64,000 nucleotides of DNA from Paraburkholderia bryophila (GTDB lineage Bacteria; Pseudomonadota; Gammaproteobacteria; Burkholderiales; Burkholderiaceae). Of this stretch, positions 26,790 to 36,444 are shown piece by piece. Every line of letters begins with the position of its first letter. Position 1 is the stretch's first letter. The notes beneath the pieces were generated by a model. That model did no database searches. It saw nothing but the letters and a program-made list of their open reading frames with translations, and was not told the DNA's origin. Location of the stretch: the NCBI RefSeq assembly GCF_003269035.1, contig NZ_QLTK01000003.1:124001-188000 (forward strand), in the 5' to 3' direction. The translations under genes and the position numbers were made by a program.

Positions 26790-27565
26790 TGGTCGAGCTC
26801 CTGGCGGTTCTGCAGCGAAGCCCGAGGCATCGGCGCGACGGAACGTGTCGGGTCGGCTGGTGCGGCTTGCGTGGTTTGCCCGGGTTGCCCGGTTTCGTCG
26901 AGCACACCCGCGCGCATGGTCAGATGGCGCTCGCTCATCCGCGCGGCTTGCGCCGGATCGTGCGAGACCCAGATCGACGCATGTTTGCCCGGTTCGGCGT
27001 CGAACCACGCGCGCACCAGCCCTTCGATCGCATGCGACGACTCCGGGTCGAGCGACGCCGTGGGCTCGTCGAGCAGCAGCACTTCCGGCGCGAGTTGCAG
27101 CACGCGAATCAGCGCGACGATCTGTGCCTCGCCGCCGGATAGTTCGCTCGCGCGCTTGTCGAGAAAGTCGGCGCCCCGACCGGCCTGAACGGCGAGGCTC
27201 GCCGCGCACGCGCGGTCGAAGCGCACGTCGCGATAAGCGCGCAACGCGAACGGATAGCGCAGGTTGTCTTCGACGCTGCCGTCGAGTAACGCGGGCCGCT
27301 GACGGATATACGCGACGTTACGCCGGTAACGCGGAATCACGGAACGTTCGACCGCCGCGCCATGCCACATGATGCGTCCGGCATCGAGCGGATCGAGCAG
27401 CGCGAGCGCGCGCAGGAACACGCTCTTGCCTGAGCCGGACGGCCCGGTGATCGCGACGCGCTCGCCCGCGGACAGGGCCAAGCGGGTCGGCTGCAACAGC
27501 ATCTGGCCGCGCTGCGCGTCGCGGCGGGCAATGCCGTCGGCAAGGACAAGGGGGACGTCGGTCAT
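26786..27565 (-). CDS. fetA: FetA-type ABC exporter ATP-binding protein
   Basis: A 259-residue ABC ATPase with Walker A GPSGSGKS, Q-loop region, signature ELSGGEAQ, Walker B VLLLDEPTASLD and the switch His in WVSHD. This matches the YbbL/FetA family. The start MTDVPLVLADGIARR (27565) is preferred because an open extension to 27784 has no ABC similarity. A C-terminal tail of about 40 residues (Gln/Pro/Ala-rich) follows the ATPase core. Confidence 0.9.
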   Translation of the reverse strand: MTDVPLVLADGIARRDAQRGQMLLQPTRLALSAGERVAITGPSGSGKSVFLRALALLDPLDAGRIMWHGAAVERSVIPRYRRNVAYIRQRPALLDGSVEDNLRYPFALRAYRDVRFDRACAASLAVQAGRGADFLDKRASELSGGEAQIVALIRVLQLAPEVLLLDEPTASLDPESSHAIEGLVRAWFDAEPGKHASIWVSHDPAQAARMSERHLTMRAGVLDETGQPGQTTQAAPADPTRSVAPMPRASLQNRQELDQ

Positions 27566-27783
27566 GAGTGGGGTGGTTCGGCTGGAGAAGGTTCGTTCCG
27601 GAAGCCGCCGCAGTCCTGCCGTGACATCCGTCAACATCGGGTCACCGAGGCGAGTTCGCGGGCGGGCCATGCGGCATGATAAAGCCACGCGAGCCGCGAG
27701 TCGCACGACCCTCGCCATCGGCTGCAAGCGGGCACGATACGTGCTGCCCGGTACGCAACGTAGAAATAAAGCGGAGCTTTTCA

Positions 27784-30309
27784 ATGGCAGGGTCGAGCAC
27801 AGTCGGGCGACGCATCGGAAAAATCATTGCATGGCTACTCGCGATCATCGTGATTCTGATCGCCGCGCTGGTGATATTCATTCTGACCTTCGACTGGAAC
27901 CGCGCCCGTCCTTACATCGACGACAAGGTCACGCAGGCGATCGGCCGGCCGTTCGCGATCAACGGCGACCTGAAGGTCGGCTGGCGGCATCCGGTCGGCG
28001 AAACCGGCTGGCGCGCCTGGGTCCCGTGGCCGCGCTTCTCGGCGGCCAACATCACGGTGGGCAACCCCGACTGGACCAGACAGCCGCACTTCGCCACGCT
28101 CGACGAGATCGACTTTCAGGTCAAGGTACTGCCGCTGCTGACGCATGACATCGTGATTCCGGCCATCAATCTCGTGAATCCGTCGGTCGATCTCGAACGT
28201 GTGCTCGACGGGCGCAACAACTGGACGTTCAAGCTGGCGTCGTCGAGCGGGCCGTCCGAATGGAAGCTCGACCTGCACGATATCGCGTTCGCGAAGGGCA
28301 ACGTCGCGCTGTCCGATCAGCAGAAAAAGGTCGACCTGCAAATGGCGATCGACACGCTCGGCCAGCCGATTCCGATCGGCGAGGCGATGAAGCAGCAGGA
28401 GGCGGCGTCGCGCAAGTCGTCGGCCGAAGCGATTGGCCGTTCGGGCGCTAGCAAGTTGACCGCGCAGGCCAACGCGCAGGCGGCGTCGGAGGCTGCCGCG
28501 GCATCGGCTGCGGCGGCTTCAGGGGCTTCGGGGGCTTCGGGGGCTTCGGCCACGGAGATCAGCGCATCGGGTGTGACGCCGGCCACGGGCGCCTCGGGCG
28601 CGCTGATTGCCGGTGGTGCGAGCGAGGGCGCAAGCGTGGCCGCGTCGACATCGGGCACGGCGGCGACGTCGAGTGCGGCCGCCGGCAGTGATGCCAACGC
28701 AAGCGGCGCACCGAAGCGCGAGATTCCGCCGTACGCCATCGGCTGGACTGTCAAAGGGACCTACAACAAGACGCCAGTTTCGGGCAGCGGCAAGGTAGGC
28801 GGCGTGCTGGCCTTACAGGACGCGGACCGGCCGTTCCCGGTGCAGGCCGACGTCAAGGCGGGCGATCTGCACGTCGGCCTGGTCGGCACGATCACCGACC
28901 CGGCGCACCTGGCGGCCGTCGATCTGCGTCTCTGGCTGCAAGGCAACAGCATGGCGCGGCTCTACTCGCTGACGGGCGTGACCTTGCCCGACACCCCGCC
29001 TTACGCCACGGAAGGGCGCCTGGTCGGCCAGTTCAAGTCCACCGGCAACGTCTTCAAGTATGAAAATTTTACAGGCCGGGTGGGCGGCAGCGACCTGAAC
29101 GGTTCGCTGACCTATACCGCGCGTGAACCGCGTCCGCTGTTGCAGGGCGAACTGGTATCGCATCTGCTGCAATTCTCGGATCTGGCGCCGGTGATCGGTG
29201 CCGACTCGAACGCTAGCAAGGCCAAACGCGGCGACGCGACCGCGCAGCCGTCAGCCAAGGTGCTGCCGGTCGAGGAATTCCGCACCGAGCGCTGGAAGGC
29301 GATCGACGCCGACGTGAAGTTCACCGGCCGGCGCATCGTCAAGAATACGGATCTGCCGATCACGGACCTCTACACGCACGTGGTGATGACCGATGGCGTG
29401 CTGTCGCTGGAACCGTTGAAGTTCGGCGTGGCCGGCGGCTCGCTCGCCTCGGACATTCACCTGGACGGCAGCACCACGCCGCTGAAGGGGCGCTTCGCGA
29501 CCTCGGCGCGGCATCTGAAGCTCAAGCAACTGTTCCCGAACTTCAAGACGATGCAAAACGCACTCGGCGAAATCAACGGCGATGCCGCCCTGACCGCGAC
29601 CGGCAATTCGCCCGCGGCGTTGGCGGCGACCTCGAACGGCGAGGTGAAGGCGCTCGTCACCGACGGCACCGTGAGCCGCCTGATCATGGAAGCGGCCGGG
29701 CTGAACGTGGCGAACGTGGTGTACGAAAAGCTGTTCGGCAATCGCGACGTGAAAATCAACTGCGCGGCCGCCGATTTCGTGGCGACCAATGGCGTGCTCG
29801 ATTCGCGCGTGTTCGCGCTCGATACGGACGACGCGGTGATCAACATCGACGGTAACGTGAATCTGCGCGACGAGACCATGGACCTGGGCGTGCATCCGCA
29901 TACCAAAGGCTTCCGGGTGTTTTCGCTGCGCTCGCCGCTGTACGTGAAGGGCACCTTCAAGGACCCGCACGTCGGCGTGAATGCCGCGGCGCTGGCGCTG
30001 CGCGGCGGGGCGGCGGTCGGGCTCGGACTGATCAATCCGTTCGCCGCGCTGATTCCACTGCTCGCGCCGAGCAACAACAAGCCGCTGCCGTGCGCGCAAC
30101 TGCTGGCCCAGGTCCGGCAGGCGCCGACCGCGCCGCCGCCGGGCGTCAGGCAGCAGCCCAAGGCCGCCATTTCACTGGATGGCGCGCCGGTCAATAAGGC
30201 GTCGGGTGGTGCCTCGTCACCGGCTGCTGCGCGCGCCGCGGCGCCCGCGTCGAACCAGAAACCCGCCACGATGTCGCCGGCCAGCGCCGCCGAATACAAG
30301 GGGAGCTGA
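27784..30309 (+). CDS. AsmA-family envelope protein
   Basis: An 841-residue protein with an N-terminal membrane anchor (WLLAIIVILIAALVIFILTF, residues about 18-37) followed by an AsmA N-terminal domain. The C-terminal part has the AsmA_2 motif with GLNVANVVYEKLFGNRD and a final Pro/Ala-rich tail. AsmA-like proteins are thought to span the periplasm and affect lipid transport to the outer membrane (family knowledge). Residues about 205-335 are an inserted Ala/Ser/Gly-rich stretch, low in complexity. ATG 27784 follows GCGGAGC. Divergent from fetA. Confidence 0.88.
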   Translation: MAGSSTVGRRIGKIIAWLLAIIVILIAALVIFILTFDWNRARPYIDDKVTQAIGRPFAINGDLKVGWRHPVGETGWRAWVPWPRFSAANITVGNPDWTRQPHFATLDEIDFQVKVLPLLTHDIVIPAINLVNPSVDLERVLDGRNNWTFKLASSSGPSEWKLDLHDIAFAKGNVALSDQQKKVDLQMAIDTLGQPIPIGEAMKQQEAASRKSSAEAIGRSGASKLTAQANAQAASEAAAASAAAASGASGASGASATEISASGVTPATGASGALIAGGASEGASVAASTSGTAATSSAAAGSDANASGAPKREIPPYAIGWTVKGTYNKTPVSGSGKVGGVLALQDADRPFPVQADVKAGDLHVGLVGTITDPAHLAAVDLRLWLQGNSMARLYSLTGVTLPDTPPYATEGRLVGQFKSTGNVFKYENFTGRVGGSDLNGSLTYTAREPRPLLQGELVSHLLQFSDLAPVIGADSNASKAKRGDATAQPSAKVLPVEEFRTERWKAIDADVKFTGRRIVKNTDLPITDLYTHVVMTDGVLSLEPLKFGVAGGSLASDIHLDGSTTPLKGRFATSARHLKLKQLFPNFKTMQNALGEINGDAALTATGNSPAALAATSNGEVKALVTDGTVSRLIMEAAGLNVANVVYEKLFGNRDVKINCAAADFVATNGVLDSRVFALDTDDAVINIDGNVNLRDETMDLGVHPHTKGFRVFSLRSPLYVKGTFKDPHVGVNAAALALRGGAAVGLGLINPFAALIPLLAPSNNKPLPCAQLLAQVRQAPTAPPPGVRQQPKAAISLDGAPVNKASGGASSPAAARAAAPASNQKPATMSPASAAEYKGS

Positions 30310-30311
30310 TC

Positions 30312-30524
30312 ATGACGCTATTACCTGCGGACTGGTTGAGCTGGAGCGTGGGCGGCGGGTTATCGCTGGTTTTCCTGTGGCTGATCAGTGTCCCGCCGAT
30401 GCACGACCGCGCCGGCCCGATGATCGATGCGCATCAGAAGCCGTCACGCCGCGCGCATACGCGCCGGTGCTGCCGGGCGAGGATGGATCATTCGGGGCGA
30501 GCCAGAAAAGGCAACGCCGCCTGA
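30312..30524 (+). CDS. Possible small membrane protein after the AsmA gene
   Basis: A 70-residue frame begins at the ATG just after the AsmA stop, with AAGGGGAGC upstream as a good ribosome binding site. Its N-terminal third is hydrophobic (WLSWSVGGGLSLVFLWLISV), while the rest is Arg/Ala-rich and looks like read-through into non-coding DNA. It could be a real short membrane protein whose end is altered, or a chance frame. Family unknown. Confidence 0.35.
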   Translation: MTLLPADWLSWSVGGGLSLVFLWLISVPPMHDRAGPMIDAHQKPSRRAHTRRCCRARMDHSGRARKGNAA

Positions 30525-30582
30525 TCGAACCAGCGGCGTTGTCGGAGATTGAAGGGTGGAATGTTTCGAGCGGGAGACGCGG

Positions 30583-31032
30583 CTAACGTAGGGATCTCGG
30601 CGCGGCATCCCCCGCCGCGTCCTGCCGACGCACCCCGCGACGGGCACCGCCGATGCGCGTCGCACCGAACTCCGTCAGGATCTTGCCGCGCGCCCGGCTG
30701 GCGAAGACCAGAAAGCCGAAGCCGTCCGCTTCATACCAGTAGCCACCGTTTTCGAGCCCGTCGAGCGGTTGTTCCAACGCGTTGGTAATGGATTCGATGC
30801 AACGCCGCCGCAATTCGGCCGGCGCGGGATAGGGCGGTTGCGCACCGCGGACGCTGCACAGCAGTACGTCGAGCCCAGGCAGCACATGCGCATAGAGGAC
30901 CGGCTCGTCTTGCGCGCGAGCGCGGGCAATTTTGGTGTCGAGCTGACCGAACGGCTTGAAATGCCGTAGTACCGCGAGGAACGACTCGTCGCCGTCCACC
31001 TTCGCGCGCCTACGCTTTTTCGGGAAGGACAT
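30583..31032 (-). CDS. Conserved hypothetical protein
   Basis: A 149-residue soluble protein starting MSFPKKRRRAKVDGDESF. It has a basic N-terminus, a mixed region with SVRGAQPPYPAPAEL and GGYWYEADGFGFLVFASR, and an Arg/Ala-rich tail. A GGAAGGAC-like site is not clear upstream on this strand. Start 31032 is chosen because the frame is also open to 31143 but only weakly coding there. Function unknown; no neighbour gives a hint. Confidence 0.6.
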   Translation of the reverse strand: MSFPKKRRRAKVDGDESFLAVLRHFKPFGQLDTKIARARAQDEPVLYAHVLPGLDVLLCSVRGAQPPYPAPAELRRRCIESITNALEQPLDGLENGGYWYEADGFGFLVFASRARGKILTEFGATRIGGARRGVRRQDAAGDAAPRSLR

Positions 31033-31490
31033 AAAAATTCGCCTGAAAAAGAATTGCAAGAAACGCAGCGTCCTCATGCGACCACTCCCGGCTTCGCGCG
31101 CCGCACGTCGATCTTTTATAGCATACGACAAGGCCGGATTCACGGTGATTCGACGCCTGCGCCGACCCCACCGCCTCCCGCACGAATCATGCCGAACCGC
31201 CTCGCCGCGCGCTTTCCCTTCCCATCACATCTGCCTCCATGATAGACGCACGACGCGCGGAATAAACAACTCGCATCAATAAAAAAGTCACTTTTGTGTG
31301 GGCCAGCGCATCTTGCCGCTACGTTGAAATATCTCGGATTCACGTCGATAATGACCCGTCCGGCTGCACCGCGCCGTACCACCGCCGCTGCGGCATCGCG
31401 GCGGCCCAGGCGCACCGCGAGACGCGACCGGCCCTCGCGAGCCGCCGCGGCCTGGCCGACCCTTCACGACCCTTCGACCTTCGGGCGAAC
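31033..31490. other. Intergenic region with the histidine-kinase promoter
   Basis: About 460 bases between two divergent genes. The part after 31250 is A+T-richer and holds a strong promoter at 31324-31352. Nothing else was found. Confidence 0.6.
31324..31352 (+). promoter_or_regulatory. Sigma-70 promoter for the CHASE3 histidine kinase gene
   Basis: TTGAAA at 31324-31329 and GATAAT at 31347-31352, each five of six matches, with a 17-base spacer. The transcript would carry a leader of about 130 bases. Confidence 0.6.
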
Positions 31491-33101
31491 ATGAAATTAT
31501 TCACCAAGGGTCTGCTGCTGATTGCCGTGCCGAGCGTGGTCGAGCTGGCGCTTCTTGGCGTCGTCTTCGATACCCAGGAGCAGACCGCGCAGGCCGCGCA
31601 GTGGGTCTCCAACAGCAAGCAGATCCTTTATCAGTCGTCGGCGATCGTCGATCCGTTGCTGCGTCAGGCCGCACGGGTTCGCACGGGCATGGCCGTCGGC
31701 GATCCGTCGTTTATCGACCGGCATACGGTGTGGGTCGATCTCGGCGACCGGCTGTCGAATCTCGACGCGCTGGTGGCCGATACGCCGCAGCAGGTCGAGC
31801 GGGTTCACAAGATGCAGCGCGCGATCGACACTTATCGCGCCCAGACCGTCGAGATTTCGCAGGCGCTGCACGCGGGGCGCAGCCCGGCCAGCTTCAGCGC
31901 GCTCGAAACCGAGCCGCTGCCGCAGCAGATCGCGCTGTTTCGCGACGAACTGGCGGCGTTCGCCGACGAGGCGTCGCGGCTCGACGTCGAGCGCGCGGCG
32001 GCGCTCACGCGGCGTCGTGAACGTCAGCAATACGCGCTGATCGCCGCGGTGCTCGGCTCGATGCTGATCTGGGCCGCCACCGCCGTGGTGTTCGCGCGCA
32101 GCATCGGCCGGCGGCTGGAAGTGCTGACCGACAATGCCGAACGGCTAGGCAACGGCCGCGCTTTGGCGCCGCCGTTGTCGGGTAACGACGAAATCGCCGC
32201 GCTCGACGCGGTGCTGCACCAGACCGGCGCCCGTCTGCGCGCGGCGGAAGCCGACCAGGCTACGCTCAAGACCCGGCTCGAGGCGCGTGCGCAGGAGTTG
32301 GCGGGCGTCAACGAGGAGCTGCGTCAGGAGACGCAAGATAATGAAATGTTCATCTACAGCGTCTCGCACGACTTGCGCTCGCCGTTGGTGAACCTGCAAG
32401 GTTTTTCGAAGGAACTGCAGGTGTCGTGCGACGAACTCGACAGCATCGTCGACGCGGCCAACCTGCCGCAGGGCGAGCACCGACGCATGACGCATATTCT
32501 CGACGGCGACGTGCGTGAGTCCCTGCAATATCTGCGCACCGCCGTGACGCGTGCCGCCGCGATCATCGACGCGCTGCTGCGCATCTCGCGCGCCGGCCGG
32601 CTCGAATACCAGTGGCAGCGGGTGAGCGTCGGGCGGGTGGTCGGCCGGGTGGTCGACGCGCTGCAGGGCGCGATCGCGCGGCAGTCGGCGGTGGTTACGG
32701 TGCGTGAGTTGCCGCCCGCATGGGGCGATCCCGGCGCGATCGAGCAGGTGTTCGGCAACCTGATCGGCAACGCGCTGAACTACCTCGACCCGACGCGTCT
32801 TGGGCGCATCGAGGTCGGTGCGCTGGAGCCCGACCCGGTCGACGAGTCGGAGCCGCGCGCCGTACGCACGCGCACCTATTACGTGCGCGACAATGGCCTC
32901 GGAATTCCGGCGGCTTACATGTCGAAAGTGTTCCGCGCGTTCCAGCGTCTGCACGGCGACGCCGTGAACGGCGACGGTATCGGTCTCGCGGTGGTGCGGC
33001 GCACGGTGGAGCGGCATGGCGGGCGGGTGTGGGTCGAGTCGGCGGAAGGCGCCGGGTCGACCTTTTTCGTGGTGTTGCCGGAACAGCCTACGCGGCATTG
33101 A
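31491..33101 (+). CDS. CHASE3-type sensor histidine kinase
   Basis: A 536-residue membrane kinase. Order: first transmembrane helix (residues about 5-25), a periplasmic CHASE3-like helical domain, second transmembrane helix (about 178-200), HAMP, coiled coil, then HisKA with His293 in SHDLRSPLVNLQGF. The ATPase domain has the N-box QVFGNLIGNALNYL and G-boxes DNGLGIP and GDGIGLAVV. The H-box variant and short loops resemble phytochrome-type kinases such as Cph1. It is followed by an Rcp1-type regulator, the usual partner. The CHASE3 signal is unknown. Start ATG 31491 follows a weak ribosome binding site. Confidence 0.88.
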   Translation: MKLFTKGLLLIAVPSVVELALLGVVFDTQEQTAQAAQWVSNSKQILYQSSAIVDPLLRQAARVRTGMAVGDPSFIDRHTVWVDLGDRLSNLDALVADTPQQVERVHKMQRAIDTYRAQTVEISQALHAGRSPASFSALETEPLPQQIALFRDELAAFADEASRLDVERAAALTRRRERQQYALIAAVLGSMLIWAATAVVFARSIGRRLEVLTDNAERLGNGRALAPPLSGNDEIAALDAVLHQTGARLRAAEADQATLKTRLEARAQELAGVNEELRQETQDNEMFIYSVSHDLRSPLVNLQGFSKELQVSCDELDSIVDAANLPQGEHRRMTHILDGDVRESLQYLRTAVTRAAAIIDALLRISRAGRLEYQWQRVSVGRVVGRVVDALQGAIARQSAVVTVRELPPAWGDPGAIEQVFGNLIGNALNYLDPTRLGRIEVGALEPDPVDESEPRAVRTRTYYVRDNGLGIPAAYMSKVFRAFQRLHGDAVNGDGIGLAVVRRTVERHGGRVWVESAEGAGSTFFVVLPEQPTRH

Positions 33102-33211
33102 ACCGGGGCGTCGAAGGCGGAGTTCGGCATGGGCATCGACCCGATCCGCAGTCGCCACGACCAGAACAATTCAAGCGGGTTGAATCAGCTACCTGTTTGC
33201 ACGGAGAGTCT

Positions 33212-33703
33212 ATGAGTCACGGGGAAACGGTCAGCATCGTGCTGATCGAAGACGACGACGGTCATGCCACGCTCGTGGAGCGCAATCTGCGACGTGCCGG
33301 CGTGTCGAACGGCTTCGTGCGCTTTCGCGACGGCCAGCAGGCACTCGACTATTTCTTCGGCCCGGCGCCGGCCGTCGACCCTGACGCGGATCCCGCCACG
33401 GCGATCCCCGCGCGCGAGGATTTGACCAACTTCGTCGTGCTGCTCGATCTGAAAATGCCGCGCGTGGACGGCTTCGAAGTGCTGCGCCGTCTGAAAGAGT
33501 CGCCGCAAACCGCCGCAGTGCCGGTGATCGTGCTGACCACGACCGACGACCCGCGCGAGATCGCCCGCTGTTATGAGCTCGGCTGCAACGTCTACATCAC
33601 CAAGCCGGTCGAATACGATGCGTTTATCGAAGCCGTCCGCCGGCTCGGCTTTTTCCTGCAGGTGGTGAAGCTGCCGTCGGGCCACCGCCTCGCGGCGCCT
33701 TAA
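33212..33703 (+). CDS. Rcp1-type single-domain response regulator
   Basis: A 163-residue receiver without an output domain. The acidic pocket IEDDDGHATLVERNLRRAG, the phospho-acceptor Asp in VVLLDLKMPRVDG, the Thr in VLTTTDDP and the Lys in ITKPVEYDAF are all present. The long insertion between strands 2 and 3 and the motif EYDAF mark the Rcp1 sub-family, which takes phosphate from phytochrome-like kinases. GGAGAG precedes ATG 33212. It lies 110 bases after the CHASE3 kinase gene and 36 bases before a hybrid kinase gene. Confidence 0.9.
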   Translation: MSHGETVSIVLIEDDDGHATLVERNLRRAGVSNGFVRFRDGQQALDYFFGPAPAVDPDADPATAIPAREDLTNFVVLLDLKMPRVDGFEVLRRLKESPQTAAVPVIVLTTTDDPREIARCYELGCNVYITKPVEYDAFIEAVRRLGFFLQVVKLPSGHRLAAP

Positions 33704-33739
33704 GTTCGTGCGTCAGGCCGCGCGTCAGGCATCGCGCTC

Positions 33740-35776
33740 ATGAAGCTGGCCGAAAGCCGCGCATGGCAACCTAGTCCATCCGAACCTGTGAAAGAATTCC
33801 GCATGACCGAAGAAGTGCCCACGCAGCAAGCCGCTTATGTGCTGGTCGTCGACGACGACGAAGGCATCCTGCGGCTCGCGCGCAAATCGCTCGAACGCGC
33901 CGGCTGCCGCGTCGCGATCTGCGCCGGCGTCGAAGCGGCCCGCGAGCGGCTCGCCGGCGGCGCCCCCGATCTGCTGGTGCTCGACTACCAGTTGAGCGGA
34001 CCGGAGACAGGACTCGATTTCTTTCGCCGCTTGCGTTCGGAAGGCGTGCGGATTCCCGCCATTCTCGTGACCGGTTTTACCGACGAATCTCGTGTGATCG
34101 AGGCATTGCGCGCGGGCGTGTCCGACGTGGTGCCGAAGTCCGGCGATTACCTCGACTATCTGCCCGAAGCCGTCGAGCGCGTGTTGTCGCAAGTGCGTTT
34201 GCAGCGCGCCTCGGACGAAGCCTTGCTGCTGCGCGATCGCGAGCAGCATTACCGCACGCTGTCGGAGGCGTTGCCGCACCTCGTGCTGACCTGCAATGCC
34301 GCGGGCGACTGCGATTTCCTGTCGAAGCAGTGGTACGACTACACCGGTCTGCCCGACAGCAGTTCGTACGGTCTCGCATGGCTCGACGCCGTGCATCCGG
34401 ACGATCGCGAGGAAATCCGCCGCAGCTGGCTCAAAGCGGTGACGAGCCATGCCGGCGACTATCGGCACGAGTTGCGGATTCGTCGTCACGACGGCGAATA
34501 CCGCTGGTTCGATGCCCGCGTGGTGGCAATGCGCGACGCCGAAGGTCAGGTCAGCAAGTGGTTCGGCAGTTGCACGGATATTCATTCGCAACGCGAGGCG
34601 ACCGAGGAGCGCGAGCGGTTGCTCGCGTCGGAGCAGGCCGCCCGCCAGATCGCCGAAGACGCCAACCGCGCCAAGGACCGCTTCCTCGCGATGCTGTCGC
34701 ACGAATTGCGCACGCCGCTCACGCCGGTGCTGGCCGGCGCCAGCGTGCTGGAAATGATCCCAGGTCTGCCCGAACAGGCGCGCGCGAGCGTGCGCATGAT
34801 TCGTCGCAACGTCGAACTCGAGGCGCGGCTGATCGACGATCTGCTGGACCTCACGCGGGTGGCGAACGGCAAGTTGCGTCTGTCGCTGGAAACCGTCGAC
34901 GTGCACGAGGTGATGGACAGCGTGCTCGAACTGTTCCGCAGCGAGATCCAGGTGAAGCAGCAGGACGTGCACGTGCATAAAAACGCGCAGCACCACTACG
35001 TGCTGGCCGACCGCGCACGCTTGCAACAGATGCTGTGGAATCTGATTCGCAACGCCGCCAAGTTCACGCCGGACGGCGGCCATATTTATTTGCGCACCCG
35101 CGACGAACGCATGCAGGTACAGATATCGGTCGAAGATACGGGCATCGGCATCGAGCCGGAACAGATCGGCAAGCTCTTTAATGCGTTCGAGCAGGGCAAT
35201 CAGAATATGACGCGTCAATTCGGCGGACTGGGCCTGGGTCTCGCGATTACCAAGGCGCTGACCGACGTGCATGGTGGCACGGTGATCGCGCAAAGTCCTG
35301 GCGCGCATTGCGGCGCAACCTTCACGATCACGCTGCCGACCGCGGCGCCGCCGGCCGATCCGCTGCCGGTCGTGGCGTCTGACCAGGTGCGCTCGGGCGG
35401 CCTGCTGACCATCCTGCTGATCGAAGACCACGAGGATACCGCCGAGGTCATGGCGCAGCTGATCCGCAGCCTCGGTCACGACGTGACGGTGGTGGGCCGC
35501 GTGGACGACGCGCTGGCCGCCACCCAGTTGCAGACCTTCGAGTTGATCGTCAGCGACGTGGGCTTGCCCGACGGCACCGGCCTCGACTTCATCAAGGCGT
35601 TTCGCGAGCATTCGGATGCGCCGGCGGTGGCGCTGACCGGCTTCGGCACCGACGAAGACGTGCGCCGTTGCGTGGCCGCTGGTTTTACTTCGCATTTGAC
35701 GAAGCCGGTCAACTTCGGCCAGCTCGAAGCGATGATCGACAGCGCGGTGAATCTGAAAGCGCAGAAAGGCGCTTAA
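33740..35776 (+). CDS. Hybrid histidine kinase, REC-PAS-HK-REC
   Basis: A cytosolic kinase of up to 678 residues. Order: receiver (VLVVDDDEG start, acceptor Asp in VLDYQLSGPETG), PAS fold with PAC (residues about 170-300), HisKA with SHELRTPLTPVLAG, ATPase with N-box MLWNLIRNAAKF and GLGLGLAITK, and a second receiver with IVSDVGLPDGTG. No transmembrane segment is seen. ATG 33740 is the longest start; ATG 33803 (MTEEVPTQ) fits the receiver boundary as well and may be the true one. It could pass phosphate between its own receivers and the Rcp1-type regulator upstream. Confidence 0.9.
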   Translation: MKLAESRAWQPSPSEPVKEFRMTEEVPTQQAAYVLVVDDDEGILRLARKSLERAGCRVAICAGVEAARERLAGGAPDLLVLDYQLSGPETGLDFFRRLRSEGVRIPAILVTGFTDESRVIEALRAGVSDVVPKSGDYLDYLPEAVERVLSQVRLQRASDEALLLRDREQHYRTLSEALPHLVLTCNAAGDCDFLSKQWYDYTGLPDSSSYGLAWLDAVHPDDREEIRRSWLKAVTSHAGDYRHELRIRRHDGEYRWFDARVVAMRDAEGQVSKWFGSCTDIHSQREATEERERLLASEQAARQIAEDANRAKDRFLAMLSHELRTPLTPVLAGASVLEMIPGLPEQARASVRMIRRNVELEARLIDDLLDLTRVANGKLRLSLETVDVHEVMDSVLELFRSEIQVKQQDVHVHKNAQHHYVLADRARLQQMLWNLIRNAAKFTPDGGHIYLRTRDERMQVQISVEDTGIGIEPEQIGKLFNAFEQGNQNMTRQFGGLGLGLAITKALTDVHGGTVIAQSPGAHCGATFTITLPTAAPPADPLPVVASDQVRSGGLLTILLIEDHEDTAEVMAQLIRSLGHDVTVVGRVDDALAATQLQTFELIVSDVGLPDGTGLDFIKAFREHSDAPAVALTGFGTDEDVRRCVAAGFTSHLTKPVNFGQLEAMIDSAVNLKAQKGA

Positions 35777-35827
35777 CGGTTCTGCTTGCGGTTGCTTTAC
35801 CGTGTCGTATCGGTGATGTCCTTATGG

Positions 35828-35866
35828 AAAAAGCCTGTTGCGATTTTCATCGCAACAGGCTTTTTC
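35828..35866 (+). terminator. Rho-independent terminator after the hybrid kinase
   Basis: Perfect stem AAAAAGCCTGTTGCGAT/ATCGCAACAGGCTTTTT with a short T-rich loop. The A-run and T-run make it work in both directions, for the hybrid kinase and the converging mscL. Confidence 0.9.
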
Positions 35867-35908
35867 TATTCGACTGCGCCCCGGTTAACGCGCCGGGAGG
35901 CCATGACT

Positions 35909-36355
35909 TTAACGCGGCGAATTCTTTAACGAATCGCGAATTTCACGCAGCAGCAGCACGTCTTCCGGCGTGGGCGCCGGTGCTGCCGCTGCGGCTTCAG
36001 TCGGCTTGCGCAAATTGTTAATGAATTTGACCATCAGAAAAATGATGAACGCGAGAATCAGGAAGTTGATCAGCACGGTGATGAACGAGCCATAACCAAA
36101 CACCGCCACGCCTGCCGTCTGCAAATCTTTATACGATTCGGGGCTGCCTTTGAAGCTGGCCGGAATGTCGCCGAGGCGAACAAACTTATTGGAGAAATCG
36201 AGGCCGCCGGTGACGAGCCCGACAACCGGCATGATCAGGTCTTTAACAATCGAATTGACAATGGTGGAGAACGCACCGCCGATAATCACACCGACCGCGA
36301 GATCCATCACGTTGCCTTTAAGGGCAAATTCCTTGAATTCCTTGACCATGCTCAT
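35909..36355 (-). CDS. mscL: Large-conductance mechanosensitive channel MscL
   Basis: A 148-residue inner-membrane channel that opens on osmotic down-shock. The N-terminal motif [21 protein letters not shown] leads into the first pore helix, followed by the second helix ([20 protein letters not shown]) and a C-terminal helical bundle with an acidic/basic end. The start [10 protein letters not shown] at 36355 is chosen over longer frames because it agrees with the family and follows GGGAG. Length is standard. Confidence 0.96.
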   Translation of the reverse strand: MSMVKEFKEFALKGNVMDLAVGVIIGGAFSTIVNSIVKDLIMPVVGLVTGGLDFSNKFVRLGDIPASFKGSPESYKDLQTAGVAVFGYGSFITVLINFLILAFIIFLMVKFINNLRKPTEAAAAAPAPTPEDVLLLREIRDSLKNSPR

Positions 36356-36444
36356 AGAGGTTTCTCCCAGATATCGATTAGCGAATGATACCAACCTGAG
36401 AAGGATAGGCTAGTCCTTTGACAAGGAAAGCCATGAGCGGATCG

